Source of the DNA: Bacteroidales bacterium
GTDB lineage: Bacteria; Bacteroidota; Bacteroidia; Bacteroidales; Muribaculaceae
Assembly (NCBI GenBank): GCA_004557195.1
Contig: SFER01000001.1
Coordinates: 1-42,025, forward strand
Direction of reading: 5' to 3'
DNA length: 42,025 bases
The number at the start of each line of letters is the position of its first letter. Within the stretch, counting starts at the first letter, position 1. Below are positions 25,609-34,445 of the stretch, piece after piece. A program made the translations under genes and the position numbers. The notes beneath the pieces were generated by a model, which saw nothing but the letters and a program-made list of their open reading frames with translations, was not told the DNA's origin and ran no database searches.

Positions 25609-27204
25609 TTAAAATGCGAGAGGCTTGTCGCAAGCCCCGTTGGGCGACCTTATTCGCAGCACTCGTGCCACTGTTGGAGCGAGGAAGGTGGCATCGACTG
25701 CCGTTCTCACTTTCTCGGCTTTCAGTCCGGGGGCACAAAGGATTATCGGGGTGTTCACTGCGTTGCCGCGCACTGTGCGGTTGCGCTGCGATGGGGTGTC
25801 GTGCACTATTGTCCAGCCGGGAAGTATCTCGATATACACATCTGCCGAATTGGCGTTGCTGGTGGCGAGATACATCGCTTTTGCCTCGGGGGTTACCGGG
25901 TTGTTGACTATCTCTTCGAGCGCGTAAGCCTCTTTCACGCCGCTCATCAAGCGCAGAAATTCCGCCGAGCGCATCCTCATGTCGGTGATGTCGAGGTTGG
26001 CGTCTTTTATGGCGCTGCGGTTGAAGTAGAATCGGCCTTCGTCGTAGCCGTTGAGCCATTCTCCGTTGCCATATTTGGCAATGAGGAACATGTTGAGCAG
26101 CGACACTGCCCGCTTGGGATAGAATTTTCCGGTGGGCACATTGAATCGCTCTTCGTCGGCTGAATGGTCGTCGAAATATCCTGTCGAGGCTACAAACACC
26201 ACAGCGTTGTCCATCCCCACAGCGCTGTCGATTGCTCGGAAAATCCGTGCGAGTTCGCGGTCGAGGCGCAAGTAGGTGTCTTGGAGCTCGTAGCTGTAGT
26301 CTGCGGTAACGCCATAGGTGTAGGGGGCTGCCGTGAGCCCGATATTCACAATGTCGAGTTCTTTTCGCTTCCCGAGCGACAGTTTGGCAATGCAATCGAT
26401 TGCCACCGAGGTTACTTCATCATTGACAAGAGCCGATTCCTTGTAGGCGCGGTAGCGTTGTGTCTCGGTTTTGCCGTAGAAATAGCGGAAGGGGTACATC
26501 CGGCGATGGGTGGGGAGTGCCACATATTGCTCGCTCGAAGCCATCGGTCGCCACGACATTGTGTCGAGGCGCGATGTGAGCGGTGTGGCATAGTTGCGTG
26601 CCTGGATTACCGACGGCACATCCTTGTAGAAGGTGGTGGTGCTCCATTTCCCATCCACATCGTTTATCCAGAAGGCGCCGTTGGCAGAGTGTCCCGCCAT
26701 GATTATCGCCTGCTGTGCGTCGGGGGCGAATGAATAAACATTCGACAGCCCGATGCTTGCGATGCGAGCCTCGTCGCATAGTGTCGATACACTTATCGCC
26801 CTTGGCGAAAGGGTTTCAGCGGTGAAATTGCCCATCGCTTCGGGGTCGTGGAGTATCCGCTCGTCGTTGCGGGTGGCGCGGTTGCGTATTTTGTAGGATG
26901 TAATGCTGTTCACATTGGGATAGGCGCCGGTGTAGAGTATTGCGGTGCCCGATGCGATGTCGGGGTGTGGAATTTTGAAATCCACATTCTCAAAGCACAC
27001 TCCGCTGCGCAACAGGCGGTTGAAGCCATCCTCGCCGAAGTGGTCTTTGAGCATTTCGATATAGTCGCTGCGCAATTGGTCAATGACTATCCCCACCATG
27101 AGGGTCGGACGGTCGCTTTTCGACTGCCCGAATGCGCTGCACACCACCATCGACATGAGCATGGTGGCTATCAAGCGGTTTATCTTGTTCTTTTTATGTC
27201 GCAT
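25609..27204 (-). CDS. Alkaline phosphatase superfamily protein, secreted
   Basis: The start is the ATG at 27204 (MRHKKNKINRLIATML), 531 residues, with a signal peptide cleaved near AFGQ. 'PTLMVGIVIDQLRSDYIEML' carries the first metal-site Asp42 of the superfamily, and 'IASGTAILYTGAYPNVNSI' occupies the place of the nucleophile loop. However the usual ADHG metal motif is replaced by 'VFVASTGYFDDHSADEERF', and the nucleophile threonine is not in its usual place. Such proteins occur in Bacteroidales, and are close to PafA-type enzymes in fold; whether this one hydrolyses phosphate esters is unclear. It overlaps the upstream DUF4105 gene by 25 bp, so the two are translated from one transcript. 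Confidence 0.82.
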   Translation of the reverse strand: MRHKKNKINRLIATMLMSMVVCSAFGQSKSDRPTLMVGIVIDQLRSDYIEMLKDHFGEDGFNRLLRSGVCFENVDFKIPHPDIASGTAILYTGAYPNVNSITSYKIRNRATRNDERILHDPEAMGNFTAETLSPRAISVSTLCDEARIASIGLSNVYSFAPDAQQAIIMAGHSANGAFWINDVDGKWSTTTFYKDVPSVIQARNYATPLTSRLDTMSWRPMASSEQYVALPTHRRMYPFRYFYGKTETQRYRAYKESALVNDEVTSVAIDCIAKLSLGKRKELDIVNIGLTAAPYTYGVTADYSYELQDTYLRLDRELARIFRAIDSAVGMDNAVVFVASTGYFDDHSADEERFNVPTGKFYPKRAVSLLNMFLIAKYGNGEWLNGYDEGRFYFNRSAIKDANLDITDMRMRSAEFLRLMSGVKEAYALEEIVNNPVTPEAKAMYLATSNANSADVYIEILPGWTIVHDTPSQRNRTVRGNAVNTPIILCAPGLKAEKVRTAVDATFLAPTVARVLRIRSPNGACDKPLAF

Positions 27205-28397
27205 TCTTTCTTTGTAATGTATAAGTAGGTGGCTTGTCGCACCATTGGCACGAGCATGAGCATCACAAATGAGGCATCGCCACGCTGTGGTACAATCCAC
27301 CACGCAACAAGCGCGAGGATTAACACTGCAAAGTTAATAAAATGATACCAATATACTCCTTTTTTTGCCGATTTTAACCACTCGGCAATCGCAGGGAAGA
27401 GATACAGCGGGTGTAGCCACAGCCCCACAAAGTTGTTGCCGGTGGCGGCGTGGAGCGATACGAAGATGAGAAACCACACAATGCATCCGCCCGCGGCATA
27501 GAGGGTGTATATCACCGTGTCGGCTACTCGGCACACTTTCCCGCGGTGTAAGTCCCACGCACTCAGTGCTACGACCAGCAGAAGCAGCAGTGCGGCGGCT
27601 ACCGTTGGAGTTTGCCACCATGGTGTGGGTGGCAGGATGGCTCCGCAGTCGGCTCCGGGATTGAGTATGTTGGTACAGAGCACCACAGGCACTTTCTGCC
27701 CGGTGCTGTCGGTGTAGGTTGCTCCATCGAGCGCTTTCTTGAGATACAGCGGCGCGAACATCTTTTCGCGTGCCGTGGTGGGCTTGTCGAGGTCGGCTCC
27801 CAGGGCAAGGTCGATGCCCAACGACAGCCAGGGATAATTGCCGTTATATTCCCTCATAATGTCGCGGAATGTCAATTCCGGTCGTGTGTCGGCGGGATAT
27901 TCTATGGTGCCTCCCACTGCGCGCTCCACTATGTCGCGGGGGCGTGTCGAGCAGTTATCGCCGATATAATCGTAGCGGTAGGCACGATTTTGCGGCAGGC
28001 AGTTCCACAGCAGGTAGTCGAGCATTGCGTGCACATGGGTTTGCGGCAAGTTGAGCACCTGCTCCACCACCTTGCTCCCGCGCTCGCGGTATTCGGGGAT
28101 GAAATACTCGTAGGGGTAGTGTACCACCAAGTACATGGCGTCGCCCTTCACAAAGCGATAGACAAAATTGGCTGAATAGAAATCAAACACCCCATAGTTG
28201 AACACCTCGTCGAAATCGGAGCCGCGCATCCTTATCGCGGTGTGCCCATACACCTCGTAAATCTCCCCTCCGGGGTAGCAGGTGATGACACTTGCCGTGA
28301 TGGAATCGGTGGCTACGGCTGCCGGCGATGCGCTTCCAAGCCCTGTCCCAATCAGTGCCGCGCATAAAATGAGTATGTAACGTGCAAAATTTCTCAT
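27180..28397 (-). CDS. DUF4105 membrane protein
   Basis: The start is the ATG at 28397 (MRNFARYILILCAAL), 405 residues. After a signal peptide (cleavage near GSAS) comes the DUF4105 domain: 'ASVITCYPGGEIYEVYGHTAIRM', 'DEVFNYGVFDFYSANFVYRFVKGDAMYLV', 'EYRERGSKVVEQVLNLP', and 'NRAYRYDYIGDNCSTRPRDIVER'. The Cys in 'DNCSTRPRD' and the His in 'YGHTAIR' look like a catalytic pair of a cysteine-peptidase-like (NlpC/P60-like, Lnb-type) fold. The C-terminal half has four or five membrane helices. Domain function in Bacteroidales is unknown; related N-terminal domains occur in lipoprotein-processing proteins. First gene of the two-gene minus-strand operon. Confidence 0.85.
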   Translation of the reverse strand: MRNFARYILILCAALIGTGLGSASPAAVATDSITASVITCYPGGEIYEVYGHTAIRMRGSDFDEVFNYGVFDFYSANFVYRFVKGDAMYLVVHYPYEYFIPEYRERGSKVVEQVLNLPQTHVHAMLDYLLWNCLPQNRAYRYDYIGDNCSTRPRDIVERAVGGTIEYPADTRPELTFRDIMREYNGNYPWLSLGIDLALGADLDKPTTAREKMFAPLYLKKALDGATYTDSTGQKVPVVLCTNILNPGADCGAILPPTPWWQTPTVAAALLLLLVVALSAWDLHRGKVCRVADTVIYTLYAAGGCIVWFLIFVSLHAATGNNFVGLWLHPLYLFPAIAEWLKSAKKGVYWYHFINFAVLILALVAWWIVPQRGDASFVMLMLVPMVRQATYLYITKKECDIKRTR

Positions 28398-28540
28398 AAT
28401 CGACTGCAAAATTCTCAATTTTCCTCGACATCTGCAAGCAATCGCCCGAAAAACACCGCCCCGCACTCCAAAAGTGTGTGTTGTGAGCGGATTTGGTGAA
28501 TTTCGCCGGTGATATTCTTTAAATTTTTAAATAATAGTTT

Positions 28541-28548
28541 TATCTTTG
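28541..28548 (+). promoter_or_regulatory. -7 element of the CE2-like esterase gene
   Basis: TATCTTTG exact match, 48 bp before ATG 28597. TTTA at 28518-28521, 19 bp upstream, is a near match to -33. The 199-bp divergent gap with the DUF4105 gene shows no other feature. Confidence 0.65.
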
Positions 28549-28596
28549 TGGTGGCATTATCCTGCCATGAATATGAGAACTTAAAATTTACTGTAT

Positions 28597-29682
28597 ATGA
28601 AACACTTTCTTTTTTCTATTATGGTTGCGGCTCTCGCTCTCTCGGTGAGCGCTGCCGACAAGACCATTGCCGCCGATTGCAGTGATATCTCTTTCAGCGG
28701 GCGTGTTCAGCACCTCTCCGGAGGCGCTGTGCGCTACGACTGGGTGGGAACCTACTTCCAGACCGAGTTTTCGGGGCGTCGCATTGCTGCGGTGCTTTCC
28801 GAAGAGGGCACAAGTTACCACAATGTGTTTATCGACGGCAATTTCGTCGCAAAAATCAAGGTGTCGGGCGCGGAACCTACTACCTACACTCTTGCCGACA
28901 ATCTCGCCAAGGGAAAACACATCCTGCGCTTGCAGAAGTGCACCGAGGGGGAATTTGGCTGCACCACGCTCCATGGTCTCGTGCTCGAGAGCGGCGCTTC
29001 GCTCGGCAAGGTGTCGCCGCGCAAGCGTTTTATCGAGGTGATTGGCGATAGCTACACTTGCGGCTATGGCACTGAGAGCAAGAGCGCAAACGAACGCTTC
29101 GCTCTCGAAACCGAAAATTGCGATAAGGCGTATGGCTGCATCATCGCTCGCTATTTCGATGCCGATTATGCGCTCGTGGCTCATTCGGGGCAAGGCATTG
29201 TGCGACACTATGGCGACAGCGTGCAGGTGTCGGCAAACAATATGCCCAACCGCTGGATGCACGTTTTTGATGCTCACGGCAAGGAAAAATATGATTTCAA
29301 GGCCTATCGCCCCGACATTGTGATTATCCAACTTGGCGAAAACGATTTCTCTCCCACGGCTATTCCTGCCGAGGAGCATTATGTGGGCAACTACATCCGC
29401 CTCATCGAGAATGTGAAGGAGAAATATGGCGATGTGCCGGTGCTTTGCGTTACCCCCTTTGCCGCCAACATCTATCTCAAGGCGGCAATTGCTTCGCTCC
29501 GCGACCGCACTTTGGGCATGAGCCGTGTGTATATGGCTCACAGCCTCGGCAATCTCGTCTCTCGCGACAACGATATGGGTGCCGACGGGCATCCCAACTA
29601 TCAAGGGCAATGCAAGATTGCAATGTCGCTAATCCCGCAGATTTCATTCATCATGAATTGGAATCTCAAGGAATTGTTCTGA
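28597..29682 (+). CDS. Secreted SGNH esterase, carbohydrate esterase family 2-like
   Basis: The 361-residue protein starts with a signal peptide (cleavage near SVSA). An N-terminal beta-sandwich (about 25-140, 'FSGRVQHLSGGAVRYDWVGTYFQTEFSGRRIAAVL') resembles the CE2 jelly-roll, and the C-terminal SGNH domain has 'FIEVIGDSYTCGYG' (Ser152 nucleophile), 'SGQGIVRHYGD', 'PDIVIIQLGENDFS' and 'GADGHPN' (Asp330, His332). This architecture is that of bacterial acetyl-esterases that deacetylate xylo- or gluco-mannan oligosaccharides. A hairpin lies behind. Whether it works together with the glycan-binding cluster at the window start is unknown. Confidence 0.9.
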   Translation: MKHFLFSIMVAALALSVSAADKTIAADCSDISFSGRVQHLSGGAVRYDWVGTYFQTEFSGRRIAAVLSEEGTSYHNVFIDGNFVAKIKVSGAEPTTYTLADNLAKGKHILRLQKCTEGEFGCTTLHGLVLESGASLGKVSPRKRFIEVIGDSYTCGYGTESKSANERFALETENCDKAYGCIIARYFDADYALVAHSGQGIVRHYGDSVQVSANNMPNRWMHVFDAHGKEKYDFKAYRPDIVIIQLGENDFSPTAIPAEEHYVGNYIRLIENVKEKYGDVPVLCVTPFAANIYLKAAIASLRDRTLGMSRVYMAHSLGNLVSRDNDMGADGHPNYQGQCKIAMSLIPQISFIMNWNLKELF

Positions 29683-29708
29683 TTTTAAGCCTTTTATCAA
29701 CGTATTGT

Positions 29709-29748
29709 AATTTTAGGCGGTTGCATATTTGTGCAATCGTCTAAAATT
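29709..29748 (+). promoter_or_regulatory. 17-bp inverted repeat overlapping the mtaB promoter
   Basis: Arms at 29709-29725 and 29732-29748 with a 6-nt loop can form a 17-bp stem with two G-U wobbles. The loop contains the -33 TTTG and the right arm fills the spacer up to the -7 box. It can serve as the 3' hairpin of the upstream esterase mRNA, or as an operator. Confidence 0.6.
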
Positions 29749-29759
29749 GTGTAAATTTG
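29728..29759 (+). promoter_or_regulatory. Promoter of mtaB
   Basis: TTTG (29728-29731), 20-bp spacer, TAAATTTG (29752-29759): exact consensus, 18 bp before ATG 29778. Confidence 0.8.
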
Positions 29760-29777
29760 TAGCCCAAATAAGTATAT

Positions 29778-31125
29778 ATGATCGACGACACTGTGTTTAA
29801 CGGAGGTACGGTTGAGTATCACACCTTGGGATGTAAACTCAATTTCGCCGAGACCTCCACTATAGGTAAAATCTTGTCAGACCGCGGTTTTCACACCACG
29901 AGGGCGGGCGAAATCCCCGACATCGTGGTGGTGAACACTTGTAGTGTAACCGAACTTGCCGACAAGAAGGGTCGTCAACTCATTCGCCGCCTTGTGAAGA
30001 AATATCCCGACGCGCTGATGGTGGTTACCGGCTGCTATGCCCAACTCAAAGGGAATGAAATTGCCGAAATCCCCGGTGTCGATATCGTTCTGGGCAGCGA
30101 GCAGAAACTCGAAATCGCCCGAGCAGAAACTCGAAATCGCCCGCTACATCGATGAGTGGCGCGACAAGCGCGAGCAGTCGGTGGTTATCACCCCACACAA
30201 CATGATTCGCCGCTTCGGCGCTTCTTGCTCACGTGGCGACCGTACTCGCTATTTCCTCAAGGTGCAAGACGGATGCGACTATTATTGCAGCTACTGCACT
30301 ATTCCAATTGCCCGCGGTCGCAGCCGCAGCGGCTCAATCGAGTCGATGGTGGAGCAGGCGCGGCATGTGGCTGCCGAAGGCGGAAAAGAAATCATCATCA
30401 CCGGCGTGAATATCGGCGACTTCGGCAAGGGAACCGACCACAACTTCTTCGACCTTGTGAAAGCCCTCGACGAGGTGGATGGCATTGAGCGTTACCGCAT
30501 CTCTTCCATCGAACCCAACCTCCTCACCGACGAGATAATTGAATGGGTGGCACAATCGCACCGTTTCATGCCCCATTTCCACATTCCGTTGCAGAGTGGC
30601 TGCGACGAGGTGCTCAAAATCATGCGTCGCCACTACGACACCGCCCTCTATGCCTCGAAAATTGAGAAAATCCGCTCCATAATCCCCGACGCTTTCATCG
30701 GTGTCGATTTGATTGTGGGAATGCGCGGCGAAACACCCGAATTTTTCGAGCAGTCGCTCCAATTCTGCCGCTCTATCGACGTGAGTCGCCTTCATGTGTT
30801 CCCTTATTCCGAGCGTCCGGGAACTCGAGCCCTCGGAATCGACTATGTGGTCTCCCCGCAGGAGAAAAGCCTCAGAGCACACAAGATGCTCGCCCTCTCC
30901 GACGAGAAACTCCGCAATTTTACATCCCGTTTCATCGGAACTTCTCGCCCCGTCCTCTTCGAGCAGCCGCCGAAAGGACATCCTATGCACGGATTCACTG
31001 ACAATTACCTTCGCGTGGAAACAACCTACAACCCCGCGTTGGTCAACAACATAGCAGTCGTCTCGCTCGACGAAATAATCGGCGACGAAATGAATGTAAA
31101 ATCAAACTCTCTATCTCAATCGTAA
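29778..31125 (+). pseudogene. mtaB: tRNA t6A37 methylthiotransferase gene, frameshifted by a 22-bp tandem duplication
   Basis: The first frame (29778-30155) encodes the MTTase domain with Cys19 ('TLGCKLNFAE'), Cys55 ('VNTCSVTE') and Cys86 ('VVTGCYAQL'). The rest (from the frame open at 30037) encodes the radical-SAM domain, 'VQDGCDYYCSYCTIPIARGRSRS' (CxxxCxxC), 'ISSIEPNLLTDEII', 'PLQSGCDEVLKIMRR', and a C-terminal TRAM domain. A 22-bp sequence is present twice in tandem at 30099-30120 and 30121-30142, shifting the frame by one base; leaving one out restores a continuous 441-residue MtaB. The enzyme makes ms2t6A37 in tRNA. The present gene would give only a 125-residue fragment. Recent natural mutation or an assembly error are both possible, as the rest is intact. 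Confidence 0.9.
30099..30142 (+). repeat. 22-bp perfect tandem duplication within mtaB
   Basis: Two identical adjacent 22-bp copies begin at 30099 and 30121 with GAGCAGAAACTC. As 22 is not a multiple of 3, the duplication breaks the reading frame of mtaB. Confidence 0.97.
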
Positions 31126-31135
31126 AAACCCCTAT

Positions 31136-32152
31136 ATGAAACCTGTAGCAGTTATAATCCTTAATTGGAATGGAAGAAAACTCCTAAAACAATTCCTCCC
31201 TTCGGTGGTCAAAGGCACCAATAAAACGATTGCCGATGTTATTGTCGCCGACAACGGAAGCCATGACAAGTCAATTGATTATATTAACGACAATTTTCCC
31301 GATGTAAAAATCATTAGATTTGAGAAAAACCTCGGTTTTGCACAAGGATACAATGAAGCCATTAAGCAAACCAACTATAAATACACCCTCTTGCTCAACA
31401 ACGATGTCGCTGTGCCCGAGGGGTGGCTCGAACCGCTCTACGATTTCATGGAGAATAACCCCACTGTGGGTGCCTGCCAGCCTAAAATTCTCTCCTACGA
31501 AAATAGAAAATTGTTTGAATACGCCGGCGCTTCGGGCGGCTTCCTCGACCGTAACGGATTCCCGTATTGCCGCGGACGCATTTTCAGCCATGTGGAGCAC
31601 GACCACGAGCAATACGACAACACCACCACGGTGTTCTGGGCTTCCGGCGCCGCTCTAATGGTGCGCACCGAACTCTATAACCGCGTGGGCGGTCTCGACC
31701 CCCTCTTCTTTGCCCACATGGAGGAAATCGACCTCTGCTGGCGCATCCACCTGCAAGGATGCGATGTGGCTGTGGTGCCGCAGTCGCAGGTTTATCATCT
31801 CGGTGGTGGCAGCCTTCCCGCTTCCAACCCCAAGAAAACCTACCTCAACTTCCGCAACAACCTACTGCTCCTCTACAAGAACACACCTGCCGACGTGCGC
31901 GACAAAATCGTGCGTCGCCGCATGATTTGGGACGCCCTGGCATTCACCATGTTTGCCGGCACATTCCAATTCAAAAATGCCTCGGCAGTGATTCGCGCCC
32001 ACCGCGACTATCGACAGATGAGGAAAAACTACACCACCCTCAAGGCTCCCGAGAAAAATCTCCTCGGTCCCTTCAAAGGTTCGCGCGTCAACATCATCAC
32101 ATCATTCTACATCTGTCGCCGCCGCCGCTACCGCTCCCTCAAAAACCTCTAA
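31136..32152 (+). CDS. Family 2 glycosyltransferase
   Basis: The 338-residue cytosolic or membrane-peripheral enzyme has a GT-A fold: 'VAVIILNWNGRKLL' for nucleotide binding, 'VIVADNGSHDKS', 'NLGFAQGYNEAI', the metal-binding 'LLLNNDVAVPEGWL', and 'MEEIDLCWRIHLQG' as the acceptor-side ED motif. This subgroup often moves rhamnose or similar sugars in cell-surface glycan synthesis, but donor and acceptor cannot be read from sequence. The start lies 10 bp after mtaB, so the two are probably co-transcribed; the mtaB frameshift could have polar effects. The basic C-terminus ('RRRRYRS') suits membrane association. Confidence 0.92.
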   Translation: MKPVAVIILNWNGRKLLKQFLPSVVKGTNKTIADVIVADNGSHDKSIDYINDNFPDVKIIRFEKNLGFAQGYNEAIKQTNYKYTLLLNNDVAVPEGWLEPLYDFMENNPTVGACQPKILSYENRKLFEYAGASGGFLDRNGFPYCRGRIFSHVEHDHEQYDNTTTVFWASGAALMVRTELYNRVGGLDPLFFAHMEEIDLCWRIHLQGCDVAVVPQSQVYHLGGGSLPASNPKKTYLNFRNNLLLLYKNTPADVRDKIVRRRMIWDALAFTMFAGTFQFKNASAVIRAHRDYRQMRKNYTTLKAPEKNLLGPFKGSRVNIITSFYICRRRRYRSLKNL

Positions 32153-32210
32153 TCTCTTAGATTCGTGGTCCTGTAGAGGCTGCGTTTCCTGTTTTATAAT
32201 GCATTTCTTG

Positions 32211-32244
32211 GTAGTCGCATTTTTTGCGACTACTTTGGTTTTAT
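32211..32244 (+). terminator. Intrinsic terminator after the glycosyltransferase gene
   Basis: GTAGTCGCA (32211-32219) and TGCGACTAC (32225-32233) form a perfect 9-bp stem with a T5 loop, followed by TTTGGTTTTATT. Confidence 0.8.
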
Positions 32245-32265
32245 TGGGCATATAGTGGGTGGGGA

Positions 32266-32296
32266 TAAAAAAAGAGTGTGCCGATTGACACACTCT
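32266..32296 (-). terminator. Intrinsic terminator of the pyrG-yidC operon
   Basis: On the minus strand an 8-bp perfect stem (AGAGTGTG/CACACTCT, 32296-32273, 8-nt loop) is followed by seven T residues, 22 bp after the yidC stop codon. Confidence 0.9.
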
Positions 32297-32317
32297 CTTG
32301 TATTATGGTGGGGGAGG

Positions 32318-34426
32318 TTACTTGCGACCGTTGCGGCGCTGCTGCTCGCGGAGCTGTGCTTGCTGCTGACGCTGCATTTCCTCGAGGCGTGCCATGAATC
32401 CGCTTTTCTTCTTGGGCTTCTTGGCTGCGGCTGCCATTTCGGCTCTCACGTCTTCTTCTTTTACCACAAAGCGGAATGCGTAGGTGGTTACGATGGTGAT
32501 GAGGAGCGAAAGGAAGTAGTAGTAACTAAGTCCGGCGGCGTAGTTGTTGAAGAACACGAGGAACATGATGGGCATGAGGTACATCACAAATTTCATTCCC
32601 GGCATCTGGTTGCCCGACTGGTTCTGCATGTTGATGTGGGTGTAGATGATGTTGGTTGCGGTCATCAACAAGCAGAAGAGGCTGATGTGGTTGCCGAAGT
32701 AGTTGGTGATGAACGGAATCTGACCGGTCCACGACACGATGGCGTCGGGGGCGGAGAGGTCTTTAACCCACAGGAACGATTCGCCGCGCAATTCGATACA
32801 GGATGGGAAGAATGTGAACATTGCGAAGAGAATCGGCATCTGCAGCAACATGGGCAAGCATCCGCTGAATGGGCTTGCGCCGGCGCGGCTGTAAAGCGCC
32901 ATTGTCTCTTGCTGGCGTTTGAGCGCGTTTTCCTGTCCGGGATATTTGTCGTTAATGGCTTTGATATCGGGTGCGAGGATGCGCATCTTGGCTTGCGATT
33001 TCATGCTCTTGTAGGTGAGTGGGAAGAGTACCAACTTGATGAGGAGTGTCATGAGCAGGATAACAACGCCATAATTTGAAACCCAACCGGCGAGGAAGTC
33101 GAAGATGGGGATGATGAAATAGGTGTTGATTCCGCGGAAGAAGCTCCATCCGAGGGGAATGAGGTGGGTGAGCTCAAGCGACTCGCCGTCGGCGGCAAGT
33201 GTGTCGTCGTAGCTGTCGAGGAGCGAGAACAAGTTGGGACCGAAATAGAAGTGGAACGAAGCGGGCACCTCGGTGGCAGAGGAGTATTCGAGCACCGAAT
33301 TTACGTTCATATCTTTGAGATATGCGAAGTTGTCGGCTGTGCCTTTTTCAAACACCTTGGTTTTGAGGTCAACGCTTGTAAACGGCTTGTCGGAGATGAG
33401 CACCGAGGAGAAGAATTGGTTTTTGAATGCAATCCATTGCACTTTGTCGCTGAGGCGCTTGTCGTCGCTCTCGGTTTCGCTCATGTAATCTACATCGCCA
33501 CCGGCGTATTTGTAGTAAATGGTGCTGTTGCGCTCCTCAAACATTCTGCCTTGCTCGTGGCGGCTCATTTTCTGATGCCACTTGAAGCCCATCTCGGCGA
33601 TGCTCTGCGGAATCACCTTCGACATTCCGTTTTGCACCACTTCCATCTTCACGATATAGTCGTTGGCGGGGATGGTGTAGCGGAGTGCCCAGGAAGCGCC
33701 GTTGGCAAGGTTGAGGGTCATCACCACGGTGGAGTCGTTGGGCATCGAAGGGGCGAAGTAGAGCTCCTTGGTGTCGAAACGCTGGTCGGTTGAGTTGAGA
33801 ATGAAGCCGTAGTCGTTGGTCTTGGCATCAAACATTACGAGTTCATCCTCTTTTTCCTGCTTGTTGGCTGAATAGGCGTCGTAGTCTTTGAGTGTAACCT
33901 GCGATATTACACCGCCCTTGGTGGAGAAATCCACTCTAATATGCTTGTTTTCAACAACGAATGTTGAATCGGTGCCATTGACAAACGGGGTGAAATCGCG
34001 ATATTTGCCGGCAGTGAAAACGGCATCTTTGAGAGCCTTGGATGCGGCTGAATAGAGCGTGGCATCGATGGTCTTGTCGATAATTTTCTCCACTGCGACA
34101 ACGGTGTCGGGGAGAACGAGCGTACCTGCGATTTTGCCTTTCGACACCACGAGGTTCATTTTGTCGTTAGAAAGTGAATAGGTAGCGTCCTCGGCTGTGC
34201 CTTCTGCCTTTCCGTAGGCTTGCACTGTGCGTCGAATCACATCGACATCGGCTGCCGAAATTGAGTCGATAAATATCACCTCGTCGGCGACGTTGTTGTC
34301 GGCGGCAGCGGTTTGCGAGATTCGCTTACTCTCTGCTATCTCTTCGGGGGATGGTTGATTGAGCCATGTGAAGCCGAAAATCACAAGCCCCATCAATAGC
34401 AGTCCAATAAGTGTGTTCTTATCCAT
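32318..34426 (-). CDS. yidC: Membrane protein insertase YidC
   Basis: The 702-residue inner-membrane protein inserts membrane proteins alone or with SecYEG. It has an N-terminal helix (residues about 5-22, 'LIGLLLMGLVIFGFTWL'), a large periplasmic beta-sandwich (about 60-420), and a C-terminal bundle of five helices starting at 'FLAGWVSNYGVVILLMTLLIKLVLFPLTYKSMKSQAKM', the Oxa1/YidC core with 'PILFAMFTFFPS'. The tail is basic ('KKPKKKSG', 'REQQRRNGRK'), which fits ribosome contact. It is longer than E. coli YidC mainly in the periplasmic domain. The gap to pyrG is 19 bp and a terminator follows. Confidence 0.95.
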   Translation of the reverse strand: MDKNTLIGLLLMGLVIFGFTWLNQPSPEEIAESKRISQTAAADNNVADEVIFIDSISAADVDVIRRTVQAYGKAEGTAEDATYSLSNDKMNLVVSKGKIAGTLVLPDTVVAVEKIIDKTIDATLYSAASKALKDAVFTAGKYRDFTPFVNGTDSTFVVENKHIRVDFSTKGGVISQVTLKDYDAYSANKQEKEDELVMFDAKTNDYGFILNSTDQRFDTKELYFAPSMPNDSTVVMTLNLANGASWALRYTIPANDYIVKMEVVQNGMSKVIPQSIAEMGFKWHQKMSRHEQGRMFEERNSTIYYKYAGGDVDYMSETESDDKRLSDKVQWIAFKNQFFSSVLISDKPFTSVDLKTKVFEKGTADNFAYLKDMNVNSVLEYSSATEVPASFHFYFGPNLFSLLDSYDDTLAADGESLELTHLIPLGWSFFRGINTYFIIPIFDFLAGWVSNYGVVILLMTLLIKLVLFPLTYKSMKSQAKMRILAPDIKAINDKYPGQENALKRQQETMALYSRAGASPFSGCLPMLLQMPILFAMFTFFPSCIELRGESFLWVKDLSAPDAIVSWTGQIPFITNYFGNHISLFCLLMTATNIIYTHINMQNQSGNQMPGMKFVMYLMPIMFLVFFNNYAAGLSYYYFLSLLITIVTTYAFRFVVKEEDVRAEMAAAAKKPKKKSGFMARLEEMQRQQQAQLREQQRRNGRK

Positions 34427-34445
34427 TTAATATAATTTGTTATGT

